The notes beneath the pieces were generated by a model. That model was not told the DNA's origin, ran no database searches, and was given only the letters and a program-made list of their open reading frames with translations. Positions 25,901 through 33,300 of a stretch of DNA of 64,000 nt are shown one piece after another. Numbering within the stretch: the stretch's first letter is position 1; every line of letters begins with the position of its first letter. Origin of the DNA: Phoronis australis (Eukaryota > Phoronida > Phoronidae); assembly GCA_002633005.1 (NCBI GenBank), contig NMRA01000243.1:523718-587717 (forward strand), given 5' to 3'. The position numbers were made by a program, and so were the translations under genes.

Positions 25901-28599
25901 GAAATTATATGCTTGTTTGGTGATAATTAAATTGCAGGTCACAATTTAAACTTTTTTGTGTGCAATAAGGAAAGATCGTCACCGCGCATTGAAATTTCGA
26001 CTTGGCGAGTTGTCCATGCTGTGCGTTGATGACTATACTCCGGTAGACTGACGTTGACTCAGCTAGGCTACTCACCAGTTTAGTCCCGGAGCCGGTTGCC
26101 GCAACATATCCCGATGTGACATCTTGAGTTCCCGCTCCATAAAATCCGTTTAAGCAAAAATTTTAAAACAACAATCGATGCGCTTTATATTGGAATTTCT
26201 CTGAAGTGTCATGGCATACAACTGAGCCCTTGTTTCAATAGTTCCCCTTCGCCCAGCACTGAATTAACATATAACGAGCAAAAAACATATGACGAGCATT
26301 GGCAATCACATGGGCACACGGTCCCCCCAGTCGAGAGCCGAACTACTTCAAAAAGCCCGGAGCACATTATCACTTATTCATGGGTTTAGGGATACACTTG
26401 CGGGCACTAGCACCAAAAAATCACTATAGGGTTTATTGCAAAGAAGCCGGACGGCTTTTGACACTTGTTTATTGGCACCACCATAGACATCACAAGATGT
26501 CTATGGGCACCACATTGTATGAAATAGCGACACATACTCGTCGCAAGATATGTTGACGTCAGCGCTGTTTGTCCTCACCTTCCTCGCAGGTTTATGCGAC
26601 ACCTCTCGGCCGCCCAGTGTTGTGGACAGAGTACGGGATGATATGAACGCAGACTGATTAAAACATTAAAAAACGAAATAAAATTAAATCGGGTAGCATA
26701 TGCTTTTAATCATTACTAGGTATGCGGATAATTAATATTTGAAATCCTAACATAGGCCTGCTACAGAGGACGCCACTTGGTATTTAAGAAGTAGTGACCA
26801 CAAAATTATACGTGTCACGCTAATCTTTTCTTCACTCGAAATGTTGGATTGCTTTTTGGACCCTTGTGTGTGGCAATTTCCGATGCAAACAGCAACCTTA
26901 TTGGTCTTCATGTGTCTGCCAAAAGGCTCGTTGATCACTGAGTTTTGATTAGTAACTAAGTAGGCCTATTTAAATAACAATTTTGATTTTTGCCTCATTT
27001 AAGCTTATACATAGATATTAAAGTACCGGTGCGATGGAAAGGAATTGTATGGAGATGCTCGTCCATCATACGAGAGCGAATAATAATCATTTCGACCCTA
27101 AAAATCAATGTAAACGAGAAAATAATATGGTTTGATAGCGCTTGATCACGCGGCGTGCTATCTACGTGGACTTACAGTACAAACTGTCACTGTCACTGGT
27201 ACATGGATATTTACTTATTTTGTGCACAACATAGTTCTACGTTTTGTAATTCCTCTAACCTTTGAGGACTGCCGTTGTCCCATTTACAGGAATCACAAAA
27301 AGGCACGTAGTCCTAAAATCGATACTATTGAAATTACAAGCCTCCTACATGTACATCAGAATCCGAGCTTGATTGCGAAGTCAACAGGATATAATGTCGA
27401 GATCGTTTTCAAATAACGCAGCGAATGTAGAGTGCAGAATGCCAAAAATAATAAAATATGTTGTTCGTAATTGTACATTCATTCAAAATCTTTAACAGCA
27501 ATTGTTTCAGTGTTTTTATGGCAACGTGATCACTTCTGCAGAAAGCAACATTAGCATCAAATTGAAGACTTTCGGGCGTTCTTCTACCTTTTCGGTGTCT
27601 TCAGTCTGCACACCTAATAGCGGATTTGCAGCGCAGACGAACTATGCATTGCGCATGTGCGAGTTACTTCCTTCGCGAAGGCTCATGGGATAGCTTGTGG
27701 TCAGGCATGTCTTGAGCAGGCTGGATAGTGTGTGCATTTGGAGTGATTTGCAAACTAAAAACCATGTNTATCCATTTTCACGAAGTTCTTGGTTTGCTGG
27801 GTACACATAAAAACTCAGATTTTTATCTCTCTTGTTGTTTTTGAAGCAGCCAGGAACACAACAAGTGTATCCGCCGTAAGTTTTCTTCGCGCTCATACCG
27901 CGTATTATGCTTGTTACTATGGCCGCTTTCAGAATCCTGACCACAGCACCCACAATGCACCATTTTAACCTAATTTCAATATGGCGTCGCTGCAAATCCG
28001 CTATTCACCACTCGCTTGAAATTAGGCCGATGCATCGCATTTAGCGGGGTCATGCAAGATGATGCTTGTGGAGCACAAGATTTGCGTAGTATTTGATGAG
28101 TACATGTAGTCGACGCGATCTTACACAAAAGTAGAACTACACGTTCAGAACGGCGACTCGGGAGAATGGATTAGGGGCGCAAAATGTATTATAAACTCGC
28201 GCGTGACTCGGACGCCCAAAGCTCTGCTGAAGCTTTTTCTAACTGACGTCGTCTTGCTGGTAATCAACGGTTTAACCCAAATGTGATAAAAGAGTCCATT
28301 TCCTGTCATTGTGTCGTATCGAAATTTTACATTTTTTGTTGAAATATTTTAGTAATGTAAGCCTACAAATCATGAATCTCCCAGCAGAGTTTCCCAGTTT
28401 CAAAGCTGGGCACTCAGACGCCAGTTATGAAGATTTACTTGTTGACACTGTTCACCTTTGCCGTTGAGGTTTGTCTATAGACGATGATTTCCGGAGTGCG
28501 GGTGGCTGAGACACAGACGACGACTTCCGGGGTGGTCCAGCGTAGCTTGTCCTTCTGCCGCCAACGCCGGTTGTGCTGCCAACGATCGCGTTATTCATC
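7894..28599 (-). CDS. Gene model: four-exon minus-strand gene for a ~646-aa Ser/Lys/Arg-rich protein
   Basis: Proposed coding exons are 28598-28456, 11985-11548 (exon begins 11986), 9775-8426 and 7902-7894. Exon 1 ends with AG, and the next exon begins with one A before its ATG, so the joint reads Arg-Met-Glu-Met in frame. The other two joins are phase 0. The N-terminal exon (two RKSSS motifs) and the next exon (Arg-rich, Ser/Asp-rich) share the low-complexity style of the large exon, which supports one gene. The first intron is about 16.5 kb and holds a plus-strand Ly6-like gene. The 11986/9775 join is well supported. The 28456/11986 and 8426/7902 joins are inference, and further exons could lie in the long intron. 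Alternatively 28.6 kb is a separate gene and translation here starts at 11985. I do not recognise the protein family. Confidence 0.45.
8200..8327. mobile_element. 128-bp MITE with perfect 17-bp terminal inverted repeats
   Basis: CGTTCAGTAACGCTAGG at 8200-8216 is the exact reverse complement of 8311-8327. The interior carries GCGAGAT...GAGATATTGCCGTGT, a core shared with pieces near 3560, 11216-11290, 22127-22280 and 40087-40160. There is no coding capacity. The element sits in the last intron of the minus-strand Ser/Lys-rich gene. Confidence 0.75.
8426..9775 (-). CDS. Large internal exon (450 codons) of a basic Ser/Lys-rich disordered protein
   Basis: The open frame runs beyond both ends, but the real exon is bounded by splice sites. 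The acceptor is a pyrimidine-rich CTTGTCGTTTCAG ending at 9776, and the donor is GAG|GTATGC at 8426/8425. Both ends are phase 0, giving exactly 450 codons. The product is rich in Lys, Arg and Ser. It has basic clusters ([10 protein letters not shown] about 165 codons into the exon, then [16 protein letters not shown]) that could act as nuclear localisation or nucleic-acid-binding segments. A later TDSTDSGY patch is present, and a helix-prone, amphipathic end ([16 protein letters not shown]) could be a short coiled coil. There is no signal peptide, membrane segment or recognisable domain. It joins in phase to the exon at 11986-11548. Function unknown. Confidence 0.8.
9788..11547 (-). other. Intron of the Ser/Lys-rich gene, with a perfect hairpin and a MITE fragment
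   Basis: Non-coding between two well-defined splice sites (donor after 11548, acceptor ending at 9776). It contains the 16-bp-stem hairpin at 10161-10202 and a diverged piece of a dispersed element at about 11200-11290 (GCGAAAACGTAAGATCACGC). The open frames at 10033-10308, 10462-10878 (+) and 11059-11397 (-) have no family resemblance. Confidence 0.65.
10161..10202. repeat. Perfect 16-bp inverted repeat (hairpin), 10-base loop
   Basis: AGACCGTCCGGAGTTG at 10161-10176 is the exact reverse complement of 10187-10202, separated by ten bases. No longer flanking inverted repeat is evident. Confidence 0.9.
11548..11986 (-). CDS. Second coding exon of the Ser/Lys-rich gene (146 codons)
   Basis: On the minus strand a CTTTTCTAG acceptor precedes A-ATG-GAG-ATG at 11986-11980, and a CAG|GTAATC donor ends the exon at 11548. 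The final codons (GSIRQ) join in phase 0 to PSDRD of the exon starting at 9775. The segment is Arg-rich at its start ([17 protein letters not shown]). It carries a Ser/Asp patch ([23 protein letters not shown]) in the middle and a more hydrophobic, basic end ([20 protein letters not shown]). The ATG at 11985 could be the initiator, but the single base before it allows joining to an upstream exon ending in AG, such as that at 28456. A GTGAGT donor at about 12055 suggests another possible 5' exon very close upstream. Confidence 0.75.
12260..12313. repeat. CA-rich low-complexity tract
   Basis: An imperfect CACACA run, the second such tract in the window. The minus-strand Cys/Val-rich reading at 12063-12320 is a by-product. 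Confidence 0.85.
12392..13068. mobile_element. Non-autonomous DNA transposon, ~677 bp, 27-bp imperfect TIRs, TA ends
   Basis: The left end (12392-12418) starts TAGAGAGGTTTCGCAAAGCG. The reverse complement of 13042-13068 starts TAGAGAAGTTTCGCAAAGCG. Only two of 27 positions differ. TA is the outermost dinucleotide on both sides, as expected for a Tc1/mariner-type target duplication. No open frame of useful length lies inside, so it is a non-autonomous derivative. Confidence 0.8.
13252..13362 (+). repeat. Dispersed CRE-palindrome repeat, copy B
   Basis: Same orientation as 32166-32274 and opposite to 380-473. It shares GGCAGTAGATGACGCAATTT, the GACATGCCGTCACACTGG segment, and the GACGTCAAAATGACGTC palindrome. 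The flanks are unlike those of the other copies, which shows independent insertion. Confidence 0.75.
14464..14502. repeat. Two-copy 21-bp tandem repeat
   Basis: The unit ACTCGTCCGTGATTAACAA occurs twice back to back with a small spacer difference. No associated gene is visible. Confidence 0.8.
16230..16281. repeat. Two-copy ~26-bp tandem repeat
   Basis: The unit begins ACCGCGCTACTGA and ends GCGAAGACGC in the first copy and TCGAAGACGC in the second. A diverged remnant (CCACGCTATCGTGAC) follows. Confidence 0.75.
17777..17828 (+). CDS. Exon 1 of the Ly6/Quiver-like gene (signal peptide)
   Basis: The ATG at 17777 opens 17 codons of hydrophobic signal sequence and ends ACAG|GTGAGT, a strong phase-1 donor. 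The frame stays open past the donor to 17971, but that reading is intronic. Confidence 0.85.
17777..20192 (+). CDS. Quiver/Sleepless-like Ly6 (three-finger) GPI-anchored protein, three exons, 161 aa
   Basis: Coding exons are 17777-17828, 19170-19340 and 19930-20192. All have GT-AG borders and both introns are phase 1. The precursor starts with a signal peptide ([17 protein letters not shown]). The mature part begins with IKCFECIDS and continues PACNDPFN, close to the N-terminal pattern of Quiver/Sleepless proteins. The disulphide-rich domain has ten cysteines and ends in the family-typical [10 protein letters not shown]. Sequons NLT, NKT and NES suggest N-glycosylation. The C-terminal hydrophobic stretch ([15 protein letters not shown]) fits a GPI-attachment signal. 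Ly6/Quiver proteins work at the cell surface; the insect member modulates potassium channels and nicotinic receptors. That role is family knowledge and is not shown for this gene. The gene lies inside the proposed first intron of a minus-strand gene. Intron 1 contains a THAP pseudogene. Confidence 0.88.
18309..18590 (+). pseudogene. Decayed THAP zinc-finger domain (fossil)
   Basis: The plus strand reads [18 protein letters not shown], then in another frame AKVAQ[13 protein letters not shown], then [15 protein letters not shown]. These match the C2CH pattern of a THAP domain: the N-terminal Cys pair, a central Trp, and a CSxHF block. The copy needs at least one frameshift and has a TAG in place of a sense codon, so it is not functional. 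It lies in intron 1 of the Ly6-like gene. THAP domains are found in P-element-type transposases and their domesticated relatives, so this is probably a transposon relic or retrocopy. Confidence 0.65.
19170..19340 (+). CDS. Exon 2 of the Ly6/Quiver-like gene
   Basis: The acceptor TCTCCTTTCAG ends at 19169 and the donor GGCA|GTAAGT follows 19340. The 171 bases (phase 1 to 1) encode the first half of the three-finger domain: cysteines in KCFEC, PAC, DC and GC, the DPFN motif, and two sequons. Confidence 0.88.
19930..20192 (+). CDS. Exon 3 of the Ly6/Quiver-like gene (C-terminal half and GPI signal)
   Basis: The acceptor TTTTCTCAG ends at 19929 and the stop TGA is at 20190-20192. It encodes the remaining cysteines, including the closing CxC....CN signature, a Gly/Pro/Asp-rich loop ([17 protein letters not shown]), and a hydrophobic tail. 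A plausible poly(A) signal AATAAA lies at about 20829, leaving a 3' UTR that includes a MITE. Confidence 0.88.
20391..20613. mobile_element. MITE with GGCGGAT-type ends, copy 1
   Basis: It starts AGGCGGATTTAGG followed by a G run and ends CCTAGATCCGCCACTG preceded by a C run, so the ends are inverted repeats. This end type (CAGNGGCGGATC..GGGG) resembles hAT-like MITEs described from many marine invertebrates. Its interior differs from the copies at 35078, 51409 and 53833, so it is a separate subfamily. Confidence 0.65.
21057..21125 (+). repeat. Direct repeat, first copy (~70 bp)
   Basis: ACGGCCGTGAGAT followed by GCGCGATATTGAATGG-type sequence and an ATTTCCATATCAAAT end. The second copy is at 21636-21705. 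The flanks differ. No LTR features are visible. Confidence 0.7.
21636..21705 (+). repeat. Direct repeat, second copy (~70 bp)
   Basis: Matches 21057-21125 with about 85 percent identity by eye (ACGGCCGTGAGAT, CGATATTGAATGGT, TTTTCCATGTCAAAT). The two lie about 580 bp apart in the same orientation. Confidence 0.7.
23082..23126. repeat. 18-bp inverted repeat (hairpin) with one G.U-compatible mismatch
   Basis: TGGTACCCGTGGTAGATG at 23082-23099 pairs with CATCTACCGCGGGTACCA at 23109-23126 across a nine-base loop. The only mismatch would be a G.U wobble in RNA. Confidence 0.85.
25347..25444. repeat. 13-bp inverted repeats around a ~72-bp spacer
   Basis: CGGAGTGTGTAGA at 25347-25359 is exactly inverted at 25432-25444. 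Outside each copy GAATACG and GTATACG are similar, so the arms extend imperfectly. A small MITE is likely. Confidence 0.6.
26481..26506. repeat. 11-bp inverted repeat, 4-base loop
   Basis: CCATAGACATC and GATGTCTATGG are separated by ACAA. GGCACCA-like sequence flanks both sides. Confidence 0.8.
27616..28005 (-). mobile_element. 390-bp element with perfect 18-bp TIRs carrying a partial THAP domain
   Basis: AATAGCGGATTTGCAGCG at 27616-27633 is exactly inverted at 27988-28005. Between the ends, on the minus strand, lies the start of a THAP zinc finger. This suggests a deleted, non-autonomous P-element-like transposon, the superfamily in which THAP is the DNA-binding domain. The eight bases outside each end do not match, so a clean 8-bp target duplication is not evident. 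An N lies at 27768 inside the element. Confidence 0.7.
27690..27896 (-). pseudogene. Truncated THAP zinc-finger coding remnant
   Basis: From the ATG at 27896 the minus strand reads [19 protein letters not shown], then [20 protein letters not shown]. This is the first half of a THAP domain (C-x4-C with the SFYxxP block). After ELRE the expected Lys-Trp continues only if one base is restored near the N at 27768. I see no clear CSxHF block afterwards. The frame stays open to 27642 but that part does not look like THAP. It is a broken fragment in a short TIR element. Confidence 0.6.
28456..28599 (-). CDS. First coding exon of a minus-strand gene: Ser/Arg/Pro-rich N-terminus
   Basis: A strong acceptor (TTTTATTTCTTCAG) ends at 28600, followed by G-ATG at 28599-28596. 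The frame runs 47 codons plus AG to a CAAAG|GTGAAC donor. The peptide starts [19 protein letters not shown] and contains two repeats, RKSSSVS and RKSSSID, which are typical basophilic-kinase or 14-3-3 sites. It is too short for ordinary ORF listing, but the acceptor, ATG and donor combination is convincing. Its phase matches the exon at 11986, so I assign it to the Ser/Lys-rich gene. It could instead start a different gene. Confidence 0.6.
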
Positions 28600-28602
28600 C
28601 TG

Positions 28603-30419
28603 AAGAAATAAAAAGCTCTTTAAGCACATAATCCGTCAATCAAACAGGCCTGTTAACAATGTGCCGCACTCAGTGAAGTGAATTGTTAACAGTGGCAGTT
28701 AAGACAAGATAATTGTTTATTACATCGGTTCCCAGTGTAAACGATGTTTGATAATAACACGTCGACAAGACATTCCAGCTCAAAGTTTTTATGTCCCTAC
28801 GCTCATGCGCATTAACTGTCAATTAGACCATGTTTTATGAAAAAACGTGCATTATAGTGTATGCACGGGACCAATTCATGTAGATTAATGTGTGTGACAC
28901 GCAATGGGATTTGAGGTAGTAAAGTAAAGCCTTTACCACCTGGGGTTTAACTAATTCTCCAATCAAAAATAATCTAGATTTACGATGACTAACTCTATAA
29001 TTATGAGTGGCAAGCATCAATAATTTACAAGCTGAGTTCAACGAATTCGTATTTAGAACCCCACCAATGCCTTCCGGGGCGTCGTCTGTTGGTTTCAGAT
29101 GAACGTTCTTGGACCAGCATTACCAATCAATAGACCCTGACAGGGACGAAACATTACATAAAAATTGGACTTTCTATCGATTTCTGAATCCGACGATCTT
29201 TTGGCGAATTATTTCCCAACAAGGTTCATACAAAACGATGCAACCTATACGTGTAACGCGAGCATCAAAATAGTGAGGTGATTACGAACTAACTAAACTA
29301 TTTTAATTTCAAGACATTCCTGAAATTCCTAAAAACAAGTTGATGGTCAGCAACAATCTAGCTTTATTTTCTTGACGATAAAGCAACGAGATCTGTTAAT
29401 AATAAATACTCCATTCAGTAGATAAAGTTTGTTGACTCCGAAAGATTTTCAGCTTCTGTGTAAGTGACCTGAGAAAATGTTTCTAAACACTGCGGCAACT
29501 TGGTCATTGCATGTAGTTTGTTGACGCTAATATCCCTCATTCTTTCTAACTTCAACGTTCGCATATTTGCACCTGACTATCCTTAGAAAATGTGTCCACA
29601 CCCTTCTTCCAGACTGCGTGAGATCACGCGATAAGCAAATGAAGCGTGCAGAAAGCAGTAAAGCAGTATAGAAAACCTATCCCACTAAACAAATCTTCGT
29701 CTGGCTCTTCTTCAAAACATCGCTTGATCAATCGTCTGCTTGACAATGCACTGTCTTACTTAGACAGTGAAATACGGACAGACAGATATCATCAATTGCA
29801 AGTCTGATTTGCATGTCGATGAATTCGAGGACACAAACTAAGTAGAAAATTATCCGTACAGCTTAACCGATTAACCAGCTCATAGCCGTCTCAATAAAAC
29901 AGTGTCCGGTTTGTAATTCGAACTCCAATTTGTCTGTATGACATTTCGGTTCTACTTAAGTGTCTGTGATTCTGTTCTCGAGTATTCGGATGTTTAGTGA
30001 TGACGACGTGCGCATGTGCTAACTCAGTACCTTCATCTGCAGAGCTCACGAAAATATTCGTCTTTTTCCATCCGTTGTTGTACTAAAATAGAGATGTTAC
30101 CGTACAACACTTTATACCGTAATACATACCACTTCTGTCTTCAACTTACCGGCAAATCTTACCTGAATTTTACTCAAGTTTCTCTTTTCTAAACCTGCTG
30201 ACATCACTGAGTTATCTCCCGCCATAATAGATCCTTCGCTTGCACTGACTTGGAATGTTAAAGGTTTGTCATAACATATCTACTCTATTACCCGATTCAC
30301 TCACATAGTTACCATCCCATCGATGCTCAAATAATCTCTTAATTGGTGTCAGTATCACCTGGACATGTTGGTTCCTAAACTCCCTACAAATAACACCGGC
30401 ACTTTGTTGCCGGCGGTCT
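28603..30419. other. Gene-free stretch upstream of the minus-strand gene
   Basis: It may hold 5' UTR or promoter of the gene starting at 28598, but I cannot mark any element. A small palindrome GCGTGAGATCACGC lies at about 29617. Nothing else is recognisable. Confidence 0.5.
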
Positions 30420-32160
30420 GCCATAGTGTCATACTCAGAAGACGACAGACACGATATGCCAGTTAAACGTATTCTGGACATTGGTATAGATACGCCCAAT
30501 GAGGGCACAAGCCCCTATAACTCCATACATGATATATCTTTCCACACTGACGATATATGCAAAATGCTGCAGAATCTCCACCCTCACAAAGTCGTTTGGC
30601 CAGATGAAACATCTCCTCACATTCTTAAAGCAGCCAAGGAAGAAATTGCACCTTTCCTTCAGGAAATCTTTACCAAAACCTATGAATCATCTACAATTCC
30701 GTCAGAATGGCGAACTGCAAATGTAGCACCCATCTTCCAAACGACGATAAAACATTGGCTTCAAATTACTGCCCAATATCACTCAGTTGCATATGCTTCA
30801 AACTTATAGAGCACATAGTTGTCAGTAACATTATGCCTCAACGTGACACAAATAATATACTTTACACCTGGCAGCAGGGTTTTCGTAGTCGTAGATTGTG
30901 CGAAACACAACTTGTCACATTCATTGATGACCTACTCCAAGCTATGGAGGCAGGCACTCAAACCGACGCGGTTGTGCTGGACTTCTCCAAAGCCTTTGAT
31001 AAGGTGTCTCATCCAAGACTCTTGGAGAACATCAGATGCTACGGTGTAGGGGTCTCACCCACAATTGGATTCAGTCTTGTCTATTTCATAGGACTCAGAG
31101 AGTCGTCGCCGATGGTGAGTTCTCAAATTCCTAACCAGTTCACTCAGGGGTGCCCATGGCTCTGTCCCTGGTCATACACTCTTCATACTCTATATTAACG
31201 ACCTTCCTGACTCCATTCTTTAAAATGTCCGTCTCTTTGCCTATGTAGACCTATCGCTTCCTCTCATGATTGCCAAATACTTCAACACGACTAACAATCC
31301 CTAGCCTCCTGGGAAAAATCCTGGAAAATGAACTTCAACGTTTCCAAACGCAGTATTCAACGTGTCCACAGAAAATTTTACCCCATAATATACAATTACA
31401 GTCTTCAAATGCATAAATCAAGCTTCAAACCTTGGGGTCACTCTTACCAATGATTTATCGTGGAACACTCATAAAGAAACGACCTCTAAGGCAAACAGAG
31501 CTCTTGGTTTCATTAAACGCAACCTCAAACATACACCTCGTGAAACAAAGGCCTTGGCCTCTACTTCACCAGTGAGGCCCAAACTTGAGAATTCCTCCTC
31601 TGTCTGGGATCAATCCACTCACTGACAAGATAGAAAGAATACAGCAAAGAGCAGCCAGGTTCGTCCTAAATGCCCACTCCAGATACTCCTCTGTTTCGAC
31701 TATGCTCACCACTCTCAAATGGCCCAATCTTCAAGAAAGACGTCCTCAAAACAAACTGTCTTTCATGTACAAAACCGGTACACAACCTGGTTGTCATTCC
31801 CCAAACACACCCTCCACCCCTACATATTTCTAGATCACGTAATTCTCACTCTCATACCTTTGAGAGAACGTATACTGCATACTACGCAAAGTCTTTCTTC
31901 CCATCTACTATTTTACTCTCGAATAGACTCCCACAACATGCCATCCCATCGGAAACAACAGAGATGTTCACAAGTCACATCTTGAACATCAACCTTACTC
32001 AGTAAACTCTAACATTTGTTTTTATCCTGGCACTATCCCGCACTTTGTTTTGTTGTTATTTTCACAGCTATGCTCAGTTCAAATTATCACTAACATGCGC
32101 CAACATATAAGGATCGGTATTTCGAATGTTTGTTGAAACTGGAAGAAGAAAAAGAAGACT
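30420..32160 (+). mobile_element. Dead, 5'-truncated non-LTR retrotransposon (CR1/Jockey-like) reverse transcriptase
   Basis: Successive frames at 30426-30740, 30707-31150 and 31585-32005 give pieces of one reverse transcriptase. These include KAAKEEIAPFLQEIFTKTYES, SEWRTANVAPIF, GFRSRRLCETQLVTFIDDLL, and AVVLDFSKAFDKVSHPRLL with its catalytic Asp. Thumb-region motifs RIQQRAARFVLNAHSRYSSV and FPSTILL..RLPQHAIPSE follow. At least three frameshifts are needed, and the catalytic FADD box reads FAYVD, so the enzyme is inactive. No endonuclease domain is visible, as in ordinary 5'-truncated insertions. The 3' tail ends in a purine-rich GAAGAAGAAAAAGAAGAC at about 32142-32160. Confidence 0.85.
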
Positions 32161-32165
32161 TGTCG

Positions 32166-32274
32166 TGGCAGTAGATGACGCAATTTGGACCCAGAAATAA
32201 GAATAGACATGCCGTCACACTGGTCCAAAACGTCATAGCGACGTCAAAATGACGTCAGACTAAACGTTCCTATA
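32166..32274 (+). repeat. Dispersed CRE-palindrome repeat, copy C
   Basis: Best-preserved copy: GGCAGTAGATGACGCAATTT at the start and GACGTCAAAATGACGTCA near the end. It directly abuts the 3' end of the dead LINE. The other two copies have no LINE beside them. Confidence 0.75.
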
Positions 32275-32335
32275 TTAAGGACTACATGGATGGAGGTCTG
32301 ATTCTAGTTCACTCTTCACCACCCCGTTAGATAGG

Positions 32336-33300
32336 TTCGAGTTTGAGGACGAAATTTAGAGTTTGAATTCGACATTTTATATGTTTTAATGTTGTAAGAC
32401 GTCAAGATAAGTGTCTGTTTTTCTCTGTGCGTGATTGTGTCTCGGTTTGTACTGATGCGTGTATAGTCTTAGTTCGCGCTTGAAGACCCCTAACCTGCGT
32501 TTGAGCTACAAAAAACTCATGATTTCAGTTAAAAACTCAAAGTTCAGACCCTAATTTATAGCGTTACATGTAATTCTGGAGTCACCAAGTGCAGCTTAGA
32601 TAAAGTCATCCGAGAAGGTCCTAGTGCATTCGAGCACATTATAATCGACACTTATTTTGAATTCGCTCAAAAGTAGAACGTGAAATGTAAAAAAATTGAG
32701 TTCGATTTCGAGTACAACAATTAGAACCCCGGACCTAGGAGTCTTCAAGTGTGGACTTGAACTAGAACCTTTTCTGTGTAAAGCATGGTGTACCGAACAC
32801 AATCATAGACATTTACCTTGAGTTCATTCTAAAAGGAAAAAGAAAAGAATTAAAAAGAATTTGGAATTCGTTTTCGGAGATTATGGCCCAGGGTCTAATT
32901 TTTTACGCAAAATCGATCTCGTAATTATATTTTGGCGTTTTCTGTTTATCTATTTTTGTGCGAACTCAAGATAAGCTTCTATTATTCTGTGCTCGAGTGC
33001 ATAATGCCTCACGTGGATAACTGTCTAATCCTAATTGTCACTTGACGGCCCTAACATTAAGCTAAAAGTTTGAGTCTGAACTCGATATTTCGAGTTTTAA
33101 TTCGAAATGTTTGACCAGAGTTCGTAGCTCGAATCTAGGGGTTATCAAGTGCATAAACCATTATGCACTCGAGCATAGAGTAACAGACCTTGAGTTCGCA
33201 CAAAAGTAGATCAACAGAAAACAACAAAAATAATTTCTAGTTCCATTTTGCATACAAAGATTAGATCCCCGGCCCGGGCTCGAGGCTCTATTCCTTTTAA
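32336..33300. repeat. Nested cluster of direct and inverted repeats (foldback-like)
   Basis: Segments 32627-32745 and 33165-33283 are direct copies (CTCGAGCA, GAGTTCG, CAAAAGTAGA, then TTAGANCCCCGG). Segment 32937-33005 is an inverted copy of 33161-33228 (TTTTGTGCGAACTCAAG and CTCGAGTGCATAATG). Earlier diverged copies appear at about 32395-32490. The organisation suggests a foldback-type element or several head-to-head insertions. There is no coding capacity. Confidence 0.65.

Larger units (their letters stand above)
20193..27615. other. Gene-free stretch with scattered repeats
   Basis: After the Ly6-like gene's 3' UTR I see no exon with credible splice sites. The stretch holds the GGCGGATC-type MITE at 20391-20613, a 70-bp direct repeat (21057/21636), a MITE fragment at 22127-22280 and the hairpin at 23082-23126. 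It also has a MITE end at 24032-24083, an N at 25312, a 13-bp inverted repeat at 25347/25432 and a short hairpin at 26481-26506. The open frames at 21876-22217 (-), 24462-24665 (-) and 26299-26556 (+) look like chance. Confidence 0.6.

Noticed and set aside
30269-30508. 79-codon minus-strand frame overlapping the 5' end of the LINE; considered as a 5'-inverted LINE piece
   Set aside because: I could not recognise any LINE linker or endonuclease motif in it.
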